In this document: in pieces, positions 12,354 through 27,300 of the stretch
Layout of the letters: every line of letters starts with the position of its first letter
Position numbering within the stretch: the stretch's first letter is position 1
The notes under the pieces: model-generated
Databases searched by the model: none
Told to the model about the DNA's origin: nothing
The model's input: the letters and a program-made list of their open reading frames with translations, nothing else
NCBI RefSeq assembly: GCF_035083965.1
Contig: NC_089727.1
Location: forward strand, 13,087,501-13,151,500
DNA from: Branchiostoma lanceolatum
Taxonomy: Eukaryota > Chordata > Leptocardii > Amphioxiformes > Branchiostomatidae
Length of the DNA stretch: 64,000 nt
Direction: 5' to 3'
Position numbers and translations under genes: made by a program

Positions 12354-15300
12354 GTAGGGCTATGCATGACAAAAATGGATGATAAGAGATGATAGTTAAA
12401 GGCAGATTAAACCTAATTTCGTAAAGCATACTGCAATATGTTAGATATACCACTAAGACTAGTTCTGCCTTGTTTTGGACTAGTCCGTCGTAGATTAGCG
12501 TTGTTACAACATTTGAAATCCGCGGCGTTCTGAGATCATAGTCGGCGATGCCAACGACCTTTGACCTGTGAATCTACTTATAGTTAATAAGGTTACACCA
12601 ATATGTAAATTGCCTAAGAACGCACCTGTACAATAAGTATCCAAGTCAGCCATCTGTGGCTGCGACATACTTTTTATTGATCATGTTTATCAAAATAAAC
12701 AAATCCATTCATTCATAAGACTTGTCCTCCTAAACATCTTTGCGTAAGATCCTCAGTGAGCATCTTCATGTATATTGTCAGCAAGATTTGGTCTTTGGAG
12801 AAGAAAGTTCTTACAGATTATTAACGTCGTCTTTCTTCAATGTAGCCCTACCAGCCATGGGTAGATCATTATTGTGAAAGCACGCATGTTCAAAAGGACA
12901 TTTTTGTGTGGTTGTTAAGCTGCACGTTGCATGTTGAGAAGCTGATAAAGAAAGCATCGCCCCCATGATTGCCGTGCTCTTCAGGAATGCCGATGTATCA
13001 GCCTGTCAGTTGCGCTGTAGACATGTGCCTGTTGGCGGCATGATAAGGAAACAGTATAACCTGTGATCTACAAAATTGTTTGTTATAATCCTTTCATTCT
13101 TAGGAAAACAGTTCCGCATAATACAATTTGCTTTTTACCAGAAATCAGATATAATTTAGTTATTTCTTCCTACGTCAGTATCATATAGTACATGTAAATG
13201 TAGATCTCAGAAAGAGAATGGATGTGATTCGTAAGCTTCTGTCGAGACCTGACATGTTCCTTGTCAGATACCTGTCGTCATCTGCTCGTTATCACTTCTG
13301 CTGTCTCGTCACGAAGCATCTCATATATTGGAATCCAAAGTTGTGGAATTCGTGATTGCCGCGGAATTGTTTGGTAATAGAGGTGACAAGTGTTGGCGTC
13401 GGAGAAAAATTGCTTTTAGTCACAAAGATTCCACGATCTCCTAACATGTTTAGAATCGTATATAGTCTACTGCAACTTTCGCAAGATCTTGCCAAATCTT
13501 AACAGTCATCGCAAGGAAATGTTTTGAGATGTACCAATACCATAATTATTAGTCGTGACATTGGTTTCAAATCAACCACTCATAATGTTCTGTCAGTATC
13601 ACTATAAAACGTAAATGTGGAATTGTGGCAATGCATAGATCCTACGAAAGAAGGTATATCTAGGGTTTAAATGTACATTGTGACCTTTTCTTAGCAACTC
13701 TAATTTACTTTGTGTCATGCAGGTTTTCAACATAATGGATAAACTAGTCAACTTTTACACGAATCAAAGCAAAATATGAGAATGGGCTTCGTCTGATTAC
13801 AAGTGATAATGATCGACAATTATTAGTCCAATATCTTCAATATATTGAGGGCAGTTGTTTGCATATCATTTTTCTTGTTATTGACATATTGTCTCCATGT
13901 ATATATAAAGAGGTTTTGTTTTTGGTATGTTTGGAATTCTGGATCTCTGTGTTTTTGTATGTTCGAAGTTATTTGAACATACGATCAGTAAAGTGGTTGG
14001 AAGTGAGTAGGAAGATGGTGTCACCTGCGGGAGTGGTAGAATTAATTGTCTATCAGACATGACAGACATTCCAGGTCATGGGGTCAACGAAAGATGTTGG
14101 AGCTCGAAATTCAAAGCGACGTCTTGTTTCTAGTCTGTGTTTTCGCAGTTCAGTTTCAATATGTTACTCACGTTCGCCGTAGAGTGACAGAAAGTGATAA
14201 CTGGAAACATACAATGTTAATCAAAACCTTCTTTGCATGGTTGATGAACAACAATTAAACTAGAGGAGAAGCTGAAAATATTTCATTGAGCCGTGAGATC
14301 TAGATCTTGTAACACTTGTTGTTTTCCTTAGGTGGAAGGAGATGTCGGTGGTAGACGTGCCCCAGTCTTCGTGCATTACCCCGGGTCGGAGTACTCGTAC
14401 GGGGACCTGACGGGCCGGGCAGAGAGGATCAACGGCGTCTCACTCAGAATATCGCGGGTCAAACCCAGTGACGAGGGCTACTACGTCGTTCAGGTGTTAC
14501 TGGACGCCGTAGGGCAAGAGGAGAAGGAGGTTTACCTCAACGTTTTAGGTAAGTCATAAGTTTCCGTAAGAACTCTAAAAAAAGCTCAGTACGTATGCCA
14601 AAGATATTAACTCAGTGAAAATGTATGTCCTTCCGTTGGGTACTTGTAATTTGGACACCTTGTAATTTGTTGTCTGACACCTGTTTATGAATAGGCAGAG
14701 TGTCCTACCCCCAGACACCTTTTTTATGCTAGAAGCTGTAATTTATGACATTTTATGATTTATTGTGTAATAATTTATCTTAATTTATTGTGCCTCTATC
14801 CGACACCTTTCTAACTCTCTTAGTTCTTGATAACAACAACAAGTACTATTAAAACGCGGAGATTATTAAAAAGATGGCAGAAGTCAATACACAATTAGGG
14901 GATAAGTGAATTACGATCATCTCCAAATGTGCAGTCAACTATGAATCCGGCGTTAGACGTGCCGGCAAGCGCGTGTTCGTATATAAAAAAGCTTCACAAA
15001 TTATTTAACGGGCCTTTTGGTAGAGGTTCAACTTGTTACTTCTCATAAATATATTACAAGTTTGGCAACTTTCCTCACGCGATGGACGCGTAAATGCGAC
15101 TCTGGACCACAAAAATGAAAATTCTATAAATCGTAGTTCTGAAACATCCAACCATTGGATCAGCATGTTGCACTGAACCAGTGTAACCCTATGATGTAAT
15201 TTGTAGCAGTCAGGTCCGTGGATTATAGTTCTAATGGCTGTTACAGCTGCTCGTTTGGAAGCTTGATCATGAATTAATCGATTCAGTCAAGGGTACGTCC

Positions 15301-18300
15301 CATGGGAACCACGCCCTGCAATATCGATCTGGTCATGTCCTGTAAACTTCCTGCCTTTTGAATTAAAACAGTTCATCCCAAATGTGACCATTTGTAAAAT
15401 GTTATGCATTTTGTAGTTTACCAATTAAATGTATACATTTGTAAATAAGGAGATGTGATTTCTCTATAGATGACGTTATTGTGTTGTGTCGGCTGCTGCT
15501 AGAGGCCATGGGTGATATTTAATCTAGCCGTCCTCATGCTGTATTAATAATTCATGGTTGAGCACCTGGCGTGCCCCACAATGTCAAAATGACGAAACAC
15601 AGAAACATTGGCACAAGGCCAGAGATCCTGGAAAATACATTCCCGGACAGATTCCAATATTTGAGTCATTCTTTGACGAGCTACCTCTCTGAAGACTTAA
15701 TCTGACAACTGGTATGAATATACAAGTCTAAATATCTTATAGATATGTCAATATATTAATCTTTGGAAGACAAATTGCAATTGTAGTACAAGTCATGACT
15801 CAGAATGAACAACATCTGATCATAATTTTAGATACATGATGTCATACGTAGCAACAAAATTGTGAGCTGTTTTGAAAGCAGCAGTTGCAGTTTGAAGGGA
15901 TGTGGAAACGCTCATGAATTTATCATGTATCATCTACAGAGGTCAAAGGTTACAACCTTTACCCTTTAACGGCCTACATTCCAACCATTTGCAGTCTGGC
16001 CTGGTTTTCCAGAATTCCGTGAGATACAGGTTTCATAGTAACAACATGAATATACAACATTACTCGTCACCTCTAACTGAGAATATATAGTTTGTTTCTA
16101 TAGCCGTTACTATTAACGAGGCATTCAGTATCTACCGTACGAATATTGGCCACAATATCAACTTTGCTGGAATTTGAGAATTGAGAGTTGAATAACAGTG
16201 TGTATATGTGAATCATCAACAGAAATATAACATATCAATTAAAATAATGACACTTATTTCAACAAATTATTTCAAAAGTACATCCATATGCGAAGATGTG
16301 ATGAATTTAGAGATTTTCAAAGACATGGTTTGGTTCCATCTTCTTTTGTAATTAAGTCGTGTAATTGCGCAGCCCCATCGGACTTAGCTTTCTTCTCAAA
16401 GAAATGATTCAAGTGAAACCGGCCCATTCCACCGGGACCGTGAAAAATCCCCGGCTCATCCAACCCGGCTATAATTAATGTGGAATGCGTGACATTCCAA
16501 CAAATGTAGGAATATGCCGCTGCTCACCGGGGATCTGCCTGTCTTATCAACATGCTGATGTATCGATTACACCGCGTCAAACTTTCCACGGTGGCAGTAG
16601 CGCAGGGCTGATGCTAATGCTGATCTACAACATTTCCGTGGTAATGTTGCCATCTATATTGTCAGTCAGTGTAGCCTCAGTCCAAGGCAGGCTCGACGGC
16701 TGCCGCTTTGAAAGAGCATTTTTGATGATTACCTCCGTAACAAGGGACTTAAAGGTGGTATTGTTTTCAGTCCATGTCTTTGTTTGTCTTGCTGTTCGTC
16801 CGTAGTTATTTGAATATATATCTGTAAAGTGACATGGTGTAGCCGGAGACTGGCAGGATGGGAAGGTTGGCTTGGTCCGGGTCCAAAGTAGGTCACACGG
16901 ACTGACAGGAAAATGCATGCAAAGACAGAATTAGTGAGAAATTCACAATAATGCATAAAAGAACAAATTCACAAAGACTTGACAAATATTTGACGGAGGT
17001 ATGATATGTCAGAAACCAGTGCTGTCAGAAATATATGACAGCAGCCAGAGAAGGTCATCATCATCAATGTCAAAATCAAGCCATTCGCCGCAAAGCCTGG
17101 TATGGGGGCTACGTCGGTGTTCCCAGAGGTCATGTGCAATACGTTGAGATTTGAGCAACAGCTAGGCATATATATGTCGGGTCGCGGGAAGCAGCGCGCG
17201 CGCATTCCTGTGATGAATGGGGTGAGCGAGTAAAACTTCACCCGCATTGTGACTGTCAGTAATGATGATCATCACATTCTAGTACCAACCTTCCGTACGA
17301 CATACCGTTGCAAAAGGTCTTCCGCAGAGTACAAGTAATAAGGAAATCCCGGCCACGGCGTTATAGTAAGACCTTATGAATTTTTACGGTCCCCCGACAA
17401 TAATATGGGCCCCTGCTTCGCTTCAATTCATATGGCCTGTACATAAAGACCATAATTCCGTGGAAAGAAAACCAAATCGATACGTTACAATGGGCGCGTG
17501 GATCAATAGCTCGTTTGTATCAATCGAGGCCTGGGGAAACATACGACAGCTAGATAATGTAGGCTTTCTAACTATCATGACACTGTGAACTCGATCCAAG
17601 TCTCCTATATAATAACACGTATGATCGTGATTCATTGTTTTAACGGTTTAATGTCCTCACGGTTTTAGAATATTAGGTATCTTGAATATATCACGACCGT
17701 TTCTTTTCTTTTTTAAGTGACACAGTCAACAAAAACGACAGGAAGAATTCATCATATCACCTTGAAAGTCCTTTGTTGATCGTTGATTGAGGTTGACACG
17801 GAAGCGCGGGTACGCTGGCCTGTATCAGGGTACCTTGGTATTCTGTGCGTACATGTGTATGGCAAGGTGACTGCAATGTCATACACTGTCCAGATTCCAT
17901 ACTTTATTGACGATTTGGAGAGCGTGTGCATTAGTCTATCTGTATCCGTATCTTTATGAGTCACCGGCGTGACACAACAGCTGTAATATATCGTACAATT
18001 TATCATCGCGGCATCAGCTAAGTTCGGATTTGTTTAAAGCTATCTAAATCTAGTGACCAGGTCCCATCGTAACGTAGTGAGAGGGTACTTTAGTTTTATT
18101 GACAGCCATTTTGTCACACCAATGCTAAGTCCTGAATATTTTTGTTCTTGAATTTAACAGTGTTTGCTAGAAATCGTCGCAGTTTTCAGTAACTGAGCAG
18201 AGACACTGCGTAGCTACTAACTAACCCCTAGTGCCGACTAGTGGTTAGCGACATCACTACTAGGCCAGAGGGTCGAAAGTTTGCATCCCGTATGCTGTGG

Positions 18301-21300
18301 CTGATCCATTATTGACAAGAAAATTGTGCAGTCCCTAGGACGAGACGTCGATATTTTTTTTACCAGATGAAAACAGTAAAGCACTAGAAGGATTTGGCAA
18401 AACACTGAAGTGTCATATTCTGTACATAGCACCTGGCGTTCCCAACAGAACAATAACCATTTCAGTCAACAAAATTGGACTAATGTATACTTTTACCTCC
18501 CCTCATCCACCGTGCCTCATCATAGTGTGTTATGCAAAGCTAGATACCATCATCAACAAGACCTTAGTTGATGTGAACGGTTGTACCATGTATTTGGTAC
18601 TCTTCCCCTGTAACAGATCCCCAAATGGGATCAAAATTTCAAATTCCATCCCCCAAATGGGATCAAGATTTCAAATTCCCCCACCGCCCGCGTACATGTA
18701 TGCAGCCTTGGTGTGTGATAACCGTGTTGGTCAGCCAAGTGTTAAAATCAATACAGACAGGCTCAGCCTAAGTGGATCACAGGAACACTACATCTTATCA
18801 CGCCCGTTAGACATCAAATGCATGCTTCAGCACTTAGGTTAGGCAGGGCTTTCTCCCAAGACGTTTCGCAGTACTAGATTTTCTTGACAGGGCTCTAAAT
18901 TTACACTGGCCCTCTGCCTATTAAAATGACATTTGAGGTTGACCAGGGACAATCAATAACTGCACACTTCGGGACAGATTTTTGTACAACAGTAGACATC
19001 TAAATGTGGTCCCAGGAGTAAACAATTCCCAAGAAAACCACACAGGGAACCGATAAGATCTGGTCTCTGTGGACAGGTGGTCACTTTAGACAAGATTCAT
19101 GATGCTTGTGTCGATGTGGTCGACATTGACCAGGTGGCACTTGTACCGGTTTGACTGTATCTATGTGTTGGAAGATCATACATCTAATGCAAAAAGCCTT
19201 CCATCTCTCCAGAATCACTTCAACAAAATTCGTTCTCACTGTATGCGGTACCATTACAGTATAGTTACAAATAACAACTTTGGACAGTCCATGATTATAC
19301 TTTAAGACAATTGAATATCGCTTTGGGACACTTCTGGAACACGTTAACAGTAGAATTAATTTCGATGTCTGGGTATTCAACTAGTCACCCACGAACGTGC
19401 GATATTCACTGACAGGATTTTCATCCTAGAATTAAGAGCGACCTTTCCCGGAATTGGGACCACTCTTGTACCTCGCTACGTGTGACACGTGACCGTCACA
19501 GACCCGAATTAGGTAAAGTACAGATCAATAACGCAGAGATGTGGATAAAACTTCCTCAGGGATTTAACAGTCTGGGGACCATGTCAAAATACGCTTACTT
19601 GTCGATGGTGTGATCCAAGCTGCGGATCTTGTCAAAACACGTTGATTTGCCGACAGTTTCAACTTTGATACAGAATGAAATCAGTTGGCCGAACAATCGA
19701 CCTTGATCTTTATCTTCCTATCCACAAATTATTAAGTTATTGCTGGCCAAAATGTCCGGAAACACAAACAGACAAACAGAGACACATGTACACAGACAGA
19801 CAAACAACCAATAACAATACCTCAATTTTCATGGAGGTAATGATACAGGTGAATTTATGCAAATGGAAGCAAAAGGCTTCCCCAACACATCTATGAAGGT
19901 TACTACTACCAAGGATTTGCATTAAAGAGGACACAAAATAGCTGAACATCTGTATCGTTCTCTAATACCCTAGCACCCAAGAGACGAGGTCATGGACCAA
20001 AAATCCTCTACCACCGCACTTTTTCTCGTTAGCGGTGTTATTTGCCCGTGCAGGACACATAAAAGCCATATGCCAGCTCACATCACATTCCTCCGCTGAC
20101 AGCTATTGATTTTGCGACAGTCGTAAGTGAGCACGGGTCACTCGGGACGTCGTGATATTTCCATTTACCGCCAGGAATCGACCGTTAGACGTCCAAATAA
20201 CGGTCACCCGCCGGGCTGTTCGATGATCCTGGGCGTCCTTTAGTGCGGGTTACACGGTGTAAGGGTTGGTTAGAATCGATCTGTTTGCTCACTGTTGTCT
20301 GCACAAAGGGGCTCTACATGGGGGGATCCTGGCAACGCTTAACGGTAAATTTAGGAGGGCTTGCAACGCTAACCGATAAAGTCAGGAAGGCTGGTGAATT
20401 GACGCGCAGTCATAGATCCTATACGCACTACGCTAGATTCGGATAACGTTATAGTATCCATTGGTAAAACTAGACTGCGACCACCGGCACAACCAGATGC
20501 TCTTCTGTGACTCTTGACGTTTAACTACGCGATGCTACTACGCGAGTTTGTCAATAACCCTTTAACGATGACTTTTGGATGACAAATAACGTGCTACAAC
20601 CAATTAAAGCCACCAATTACGCTTCACGAATAATGTATCGACAACGCTAAACGTTGGATTAGAGCTGGCAAACTACGCTTACGATTAACGGTGAATTGAA
20701 ATACGCGGGATAGGCATGGCCAACCCCCCTGAACATATTATGGTCTACGCCACGGCACATCGCTGATCGGTGCATCTATCGGGTCGAAAATAGAAAAGGT
20801 TGTTTATTGAAGGCACCGCTGGTGGACAACGCAAATGGCTTTAATTAGCTCCGAGCGCTTTTGAGGGCAACACCACGCGTATTGTTCATTGAGTAATGGT
20901 AGCGGTGGGATTGGATATACAAATCTTTAGATGAAGGCTAGTCTTTGTGGGTGGTTAAATTGTGTTGGTAGTTAGACTGTGGTAAAACAATACTGCTTTC
21001 AAAGTCAGGTGCTGAAAATTGACATAGCTAGTTAGAGAACCACACATGAGGTGCTTTCCAATTAAAAGAATGTGTGTTTCGCGAGAAAAAAATGTATGTT
21101 TTGGAAAATACCAACATTACATCGCTGTTATTCTTTGCTTCATTTTCCTGCCTGTTTTTCTCTCTCTCTGTCTATCTCGAAGCAATGACAGAAACGTTGA
21201 TTTTGGGCCCGATCACATTCATCGTACGATCACAAACTGAGGGCATTCTTGGAATAGTGCATGTGTCGTACAGAATGCAGCAGTCTTGTTACGGAAAGGA

Positions 21301-24300
21301 CTGTATTAGACCCTGGCGGTTGGTTCTGTCACAAAATTGCTTGAAATTCTGCGACATAAAAATTGCTTGAAATTCTGCGACATAAAAATCGTACGACGAC
21401 CTACGACGATCGCACCGTTACGCATTTTTGTTGTTGCACTTTTATTTAAAAAAATCAAACAAAACCCAGACCAGATCAGTTCCATATCATGATCATATCG
21501 GAAATGTAGCAGGTCGTGCCAATTTTCTTCCATTATTTTCAACAAAGCCCCTTGATATGAAATCAATGGTTTTCAATTGCTATGTACCTCCAGGTTTATT
21601 TGCTTGGACAATTTCATGAATAGAAATAGAGTTGGGGTCGCTCCACTTGACGATAGGTCAAAGTAACAAAACTGCGATTCGACAGAAATTATAATTCTAA
21701 AACCTCGACTTAAAATTGGTTATAATTTCTGATTTGTGCTGCCTCAGACGATGAAGCCACATTTTGATAAATACTATTTGTAGTCAGCTATTCTGAGGCC
21801 GTGTTTTTGTTGATGATACTAGCATCTAAATCGAAATATCATTTCATCAGTTACATTTTGCGAGGTCACCTGTGAAATGCAAAACAAGAGTTCGGAGATC
21901 GCATGCCTCAATGACATATTGAGAGTTTCTCGTATGGCTGGTTTAATTGTATTTCATCGATTATGCAAATAAGGTTTATTACATGAGTCCATTGATCACT
22001 TCCCATCACACTAAGATGAATGTGATTGACATATGAGAAACAGACCAAAAGCAACGGCTCCCCCTGAATTAGTAGTCTCTTCCATTGACTACATGTCTGA
22101 TACTTCCAGTCACTCCACAAGTCTGACCTTTGCAGTGACCCTAGTGGTCTTCACACTCACTTTCTGCCAGTCAACTGACAGTGTGTTTGAATAACTACGG
22201 ACACACATGAACATAACAGACAGACGGACACACCGTGCAATGAGGTGATTAAAGGCGTCACTATTCGCAAGGGAATGTATTTCTCGACAAGATTTTGATA
22301 GTCCTTCCGGATACTAGCTGTGTCATTAAACTGTCCCTTCTTTCTTTTCTTCATTCATCCAGAGCCCCCGAAGGTGTATGTCGGCCCCGGCAGCCCGTAT
22401 GTGGTCCGGTGGGGGAAGAACATCACCCTGTCCTGCAGGGTCAAGGCCAAGCCCGAGATCACCAACCTGTACTGGGAGAAGGACGGCCTTCCTGTGCGGT
22501 CCTTTCCGCGGAGCAAGAAGTACAGGTACGTCAGAGGAGATGTGCGAAATGCTACTCATGAGCCAGTAAGAAATTGAACAGGATTATTTTGTGACGGGAA
22601 TGAAAGAGGCCATCTACAGCTATATTAAGCTAGGCACACCAGCCATCACCCAACGGCATAAACTTCCTGACACTCTTGACGTCCCGTGTCCGAAAGGTCA
22701 CGTGTCCAAAGTGATTGGTCATGCAAACCTGCTGAAGGCTGCAGCACGAACAGCCGAACATTCTATGAGGGTTTTTTTTCAGACTTATGATACAGTTGCA
22801 GATGTTTATGATTACTTACAAAATAATCGTGCCATCCTAGTAACGACAACAACACCCTCCCCCCTCAGTGCCGCTCATTTTGTCCCCTAGGGTTAATGGA
22901 CTACTCCTTATTATTGCATAAAATACACTGACAAATCAGCAAATAAACGGATTCTACTGTATTTGATTTTTGTTCTACCTCCCCAGAGGAGGGAACATGA
23001 GGAACCCGAACCTGCACGTGATCAACGTCGGCAAGACGGACGCAGGGAAGTACGGCTGCGTCATAGATCACGTGGTCGAAAGTACCAGGGCCACTCTTGA
23101 CCTGGAAGTGCTCTGTAAGTACCCATGACATCTTCTTGTAACAATATGGAGACTAATGTTGTATTCGGTAAACAATTTTTAAGGTAAAATATCGATGCTA
23201 CTGTTCCTGTTCTGAAATATCGCACAATCAAGAGACCAATAAATGTTCTGTATTGAATGCAAGAAATACTACCGTTTATTTTGTTAGGTAGCACTAGGTG
23301 TACGGAAGTGAAAGTACACATGCTTTCATCCGAATGGAAACCTTCAGTGTTATATTTCATTTTTTTGCTAATTTTTTTAACAATTGATTATAATTTAACC
23401 TTCCCTATGATGCAATACAAGTTAGAGTAGTGTAGGTACCCTCGCCTATTTCATAAATCGGTTTTTAATTGGTATCAGGACAGAACGAGGTAGGTATCTT
23501 ACAAATAAAAATGTCCACTGAGAAAAAAATGCCGTAAAAAGCGTCAGCAACCATTCCACATTTGCTAGCCGATGTCTTTTTTTTAAAAAGTTTTGATGAC
23601 TGTATGTAGAAAGCTCGCATTTGTTCCTAGATTTGATTGCTGCCGGTATAAAGCTCACAACACATATCCCAATAAACCAGCCCTGCTTTAACCCCGTGAT
23701 GGATAACCGGGATGCTTGGAACAGATGGCACGTCATCCATTATAGCGTGTTCCCTTAAGCCTCGCACAGGTGTCATTTTGCAAGCAGCACTTTAAAAAAC
23801 GATCACTCAACCTTTATCGCGCTGGGAACCGTTCGGAGAACATCGGTCATCTGTACAGACATGGATATTCGTGACACGTAGAAATGAAGGTGTAGGTTGT
23901 ATATTTGTTAGTTTCTGTATCACACAGTCTTAAATCCCAGTGAAGGGTCGTTTCTTTTATATGATTTAAGTGTCATTTCCCAAGCAGTACTTTAAAACCG
24001 ATACATTGCTGAACTAAACACGTGTACGCATTCGTGGCACGTAGAAATGAAACAAAAGGCTGCATACTTGTAAGTTTCTATATTTCACAGTCTTGGAACA
24101 CCAGGTGAGCGAAGACTGGGTGCAACGTTTTTTATGAGTTAAGTGTCAGTTTGTAAGCAGCACTTGAAAACTGATAATATATTGCACAACTATGGACGAA
24201 CACAAGTTCGTGACACGTAAAAATGATACAACGGCTGCATTATTGTAAGTTTTTATATTACACATTCCTTAAATGCCAATGAAGGCAATCATCTCCTTCT

Positions 24301-27300
24301 GCGGGGTGGAACATTTTTGATATGATCATTTTGCAGGCAGCACTTTAAAAACGATAACATCGCTCATCTGCACACGAACGCACATTCTTGACACGTAAAA
24401 ATGTATTAATTGCAAAGAGAAGTGTTCTTATAAGATTGAGCTTTATTTTCGTATCTGCAAAACTGAAATCGCAGTAAGGGCGGGGTGAACAAGCGTGCCG
24501 TAGTGAACATATTTTATTTGATTAAAGCACAGAAAAGGTGGGTTCTATACCAGGATCATTTTCCGCTCCCACCGACCCGTTATTGAGCTCAATCTCTGAT
24601 CTGTCCTGTTGCATGTCGCATCAATATTCTACCGGTGATTTCTTTATATCCTAAGACTTATTATTTCGGCCTAGTACACGGGTGTATATCCTGGTTGGCT
24701 TGGTTCCCGTAAAAGTTTGTGAATTGTGATTGTTTTCCCCACCTCCCTATAGATATTGTATTAAATTCTCAGTCTTTGATTAACGGTCCGTAAATTTTGC
24801 GTTGATTATCTTCGATTCTGAACTGCTTTTCTTTCGCATCACATTTTTTGTGTTGAAAATGATAAAAATAGGATTCTTTTGGTTTTCCCCTGGGTACGAA
24901 TATAAGTTCTTATTGACTTGATATTCCCGCGACACTGTTGTTTTATATATACACGTCTGGTGGAAGAACAAGTTTTATTGGAAGTTGATTTGCCCAGAAG
25001 GTGTGGCAGTGTCGGTGGACATGACCCTCACCAGATGAAGTAATCCTACACTTGGCTGGTGCAGTGATTAGTACCACAGACGGCTTTGGGACAGACGGAA
25101 TATTACAGCCTATAAAGGCAATAACACGCCAGAAATGATTGGACGGAAATTTGATTTTCTTTGCCAGGAAAGTTTGACCTTCTATTCACATGAGAAAGTA
25201 GGGACAACAGACACAACACAATAAGGTCTGTTTGTGTCTGTCGGTACCGTTCAATCTAGTGATGTTTAAATTACTATGTATACCGATAGTACCACAAATG
25301 GCTATACTTTGGGACTGATTGTTGTTTGTTTGTTTGTCTGTTGTTTTGTTCATTCATTCATTCGCACTAAGAAAGCATAAACAGTAAAGAAATGAAATTG
25401 GCAAAAAAAGCAAAGAGCATGAGGAGAAGCCTGGAAGGGCTTATACCAATCCCTTCTCCTTTAAACTTAACAAATACTAATAACAATACTAATGAAATAA
25501 TTCTCAGATGAATTACAAGAATATCTATTAGATATTACAAAAATCTACTACAGTTCAATGGATTGTGAAATATGCATATCCAATTAATCGGATCCAATGT
25601 AGAATCCTTTCAGGGCAACATTTGGAAAAGATTGAGAGAATTATGATGTTAGCAGTTGTTAGCGAATCCTCAGGCTGGTGCAGTATTTGCTATATATATA
25701 TACAGGTATCGCATACGGCTTTGGAACAGACGGAATATTAAAACCTTTGGGCAATAAACCGTCAGGAAAATATGGACAGAATTCACGGAAATATAATAAT
25801 GTGTTTTCAATCAAATCCCGGTCTTCCTTATATTCTAGCAAGCGTATCGGATGTAGAATACAAAAACAATTAAATCCACAGTTGCATAGCTATTATATAA
25901 TTGTTCCAGTTCCCAGTAGGACCACATCAGACTACTGGATAGATGACATATAAAAGCCTCTCATGCAATAACATGGCAGGAATGTATGGATGGAAATATT
26001 ATGTACTTGATAGCAAATCCTGGCCGTTATATTCCCTCAGGACATTTTGCCAAGGCCAACAGACGGACAGCCCTGATGTACAAATAGTTGTTAACATGGA
26101 AAATAGTAACTACTTCTCTAAGGCTGCCCCAAGTCACGATTTCCCATCCTTACATCTACTTGGGGATTAGAAGAGTACCGAAATGTTGGCACAAGTATTT
26201 CTGTTTGTTGTTCAAATTCTACCTGTAACTATGACACAAAATTATTCTAAATTCCTAAATTAAGTTTTAATTGAAATAAAATTAATGACAATCCACGCTC
26301 AGATTTTTCCAAACGTCTTAAATGCGTACATTCTCCGTCGCAGGGCCTCGCCCGCGGACTACTTTGAACAGACTCTCCTACACCGGGCTGAGGTTTGCAT
26401 TTTTGTGGGCGTGACCTCTGTCAGCCAATCAAAGAATCGCCTTAATGATTTCTTCAGGTAATGCCGATTCTGTGATTGGCTGACAACTGATTTGAGGCCA
26501 CGCCCACAAATTGCAAACCTCAGTCTGGTTGAGCAGAACCACCTCAAGGTATACTGTAACGGCCTTGGGCGAGGCTCTGCGTAGGAGGATGCTGAAATAC
26601 AGCCCTTCTCATTTAAATCAGGTGTAGGGAACACACTGGGGAAGCTGTACATCGATCCCTGTCAGGAGCCACAGCTGTATACTTGTTTTGTGACTGATGC
26701 ACTGCTCCGTAATTAAGGCAGGCACGGAGTCCACACTAAGTAATTTCATTGCTTCTGGAACATGTTTTGAAGAATAAAGAGGTCAAGCTAAAGACTTGAA
26801 TCTGATAATGTTGACGACTCCTTGAAACTTTGTTTACAAAGATACAGACTGACAACGGTATATGTGTTCATATTTAACGGCATTTGTTGTTGCTGTTGAC
26901 CCATTTCAGCCTAGTGCAGTAGTGGCACATAAGACAGCTAATTTCATATATATGTAGCAGGATTTTGTAACTACATGTATACAGTGAGTGGCGAGTTGCT
27001 AGCCATTCACCCAACAATGTAAGGTTGGTATGTATGCAAGGTTCGGAATGGATAATATCAAAATGCGGATACAATCACTTTTTTTTCGCGAACCAACAAA
27101 TGGAATTATTGTGGCCCGAGGGTGCTCCACAGTGCAGGGACTTGTACCGTTGTTCAGCCTCTAGATGAGTGATGACTGTGCGCTAGAGTCAAGGATGCGG
27201 GCCCCATAATAGAGTTATATTACACACATCACACCATGGGAGCTGATATTACCCTCACAGAACGGCGCATTACTTCTTTATTAATAAGGGAAGAAATCAA

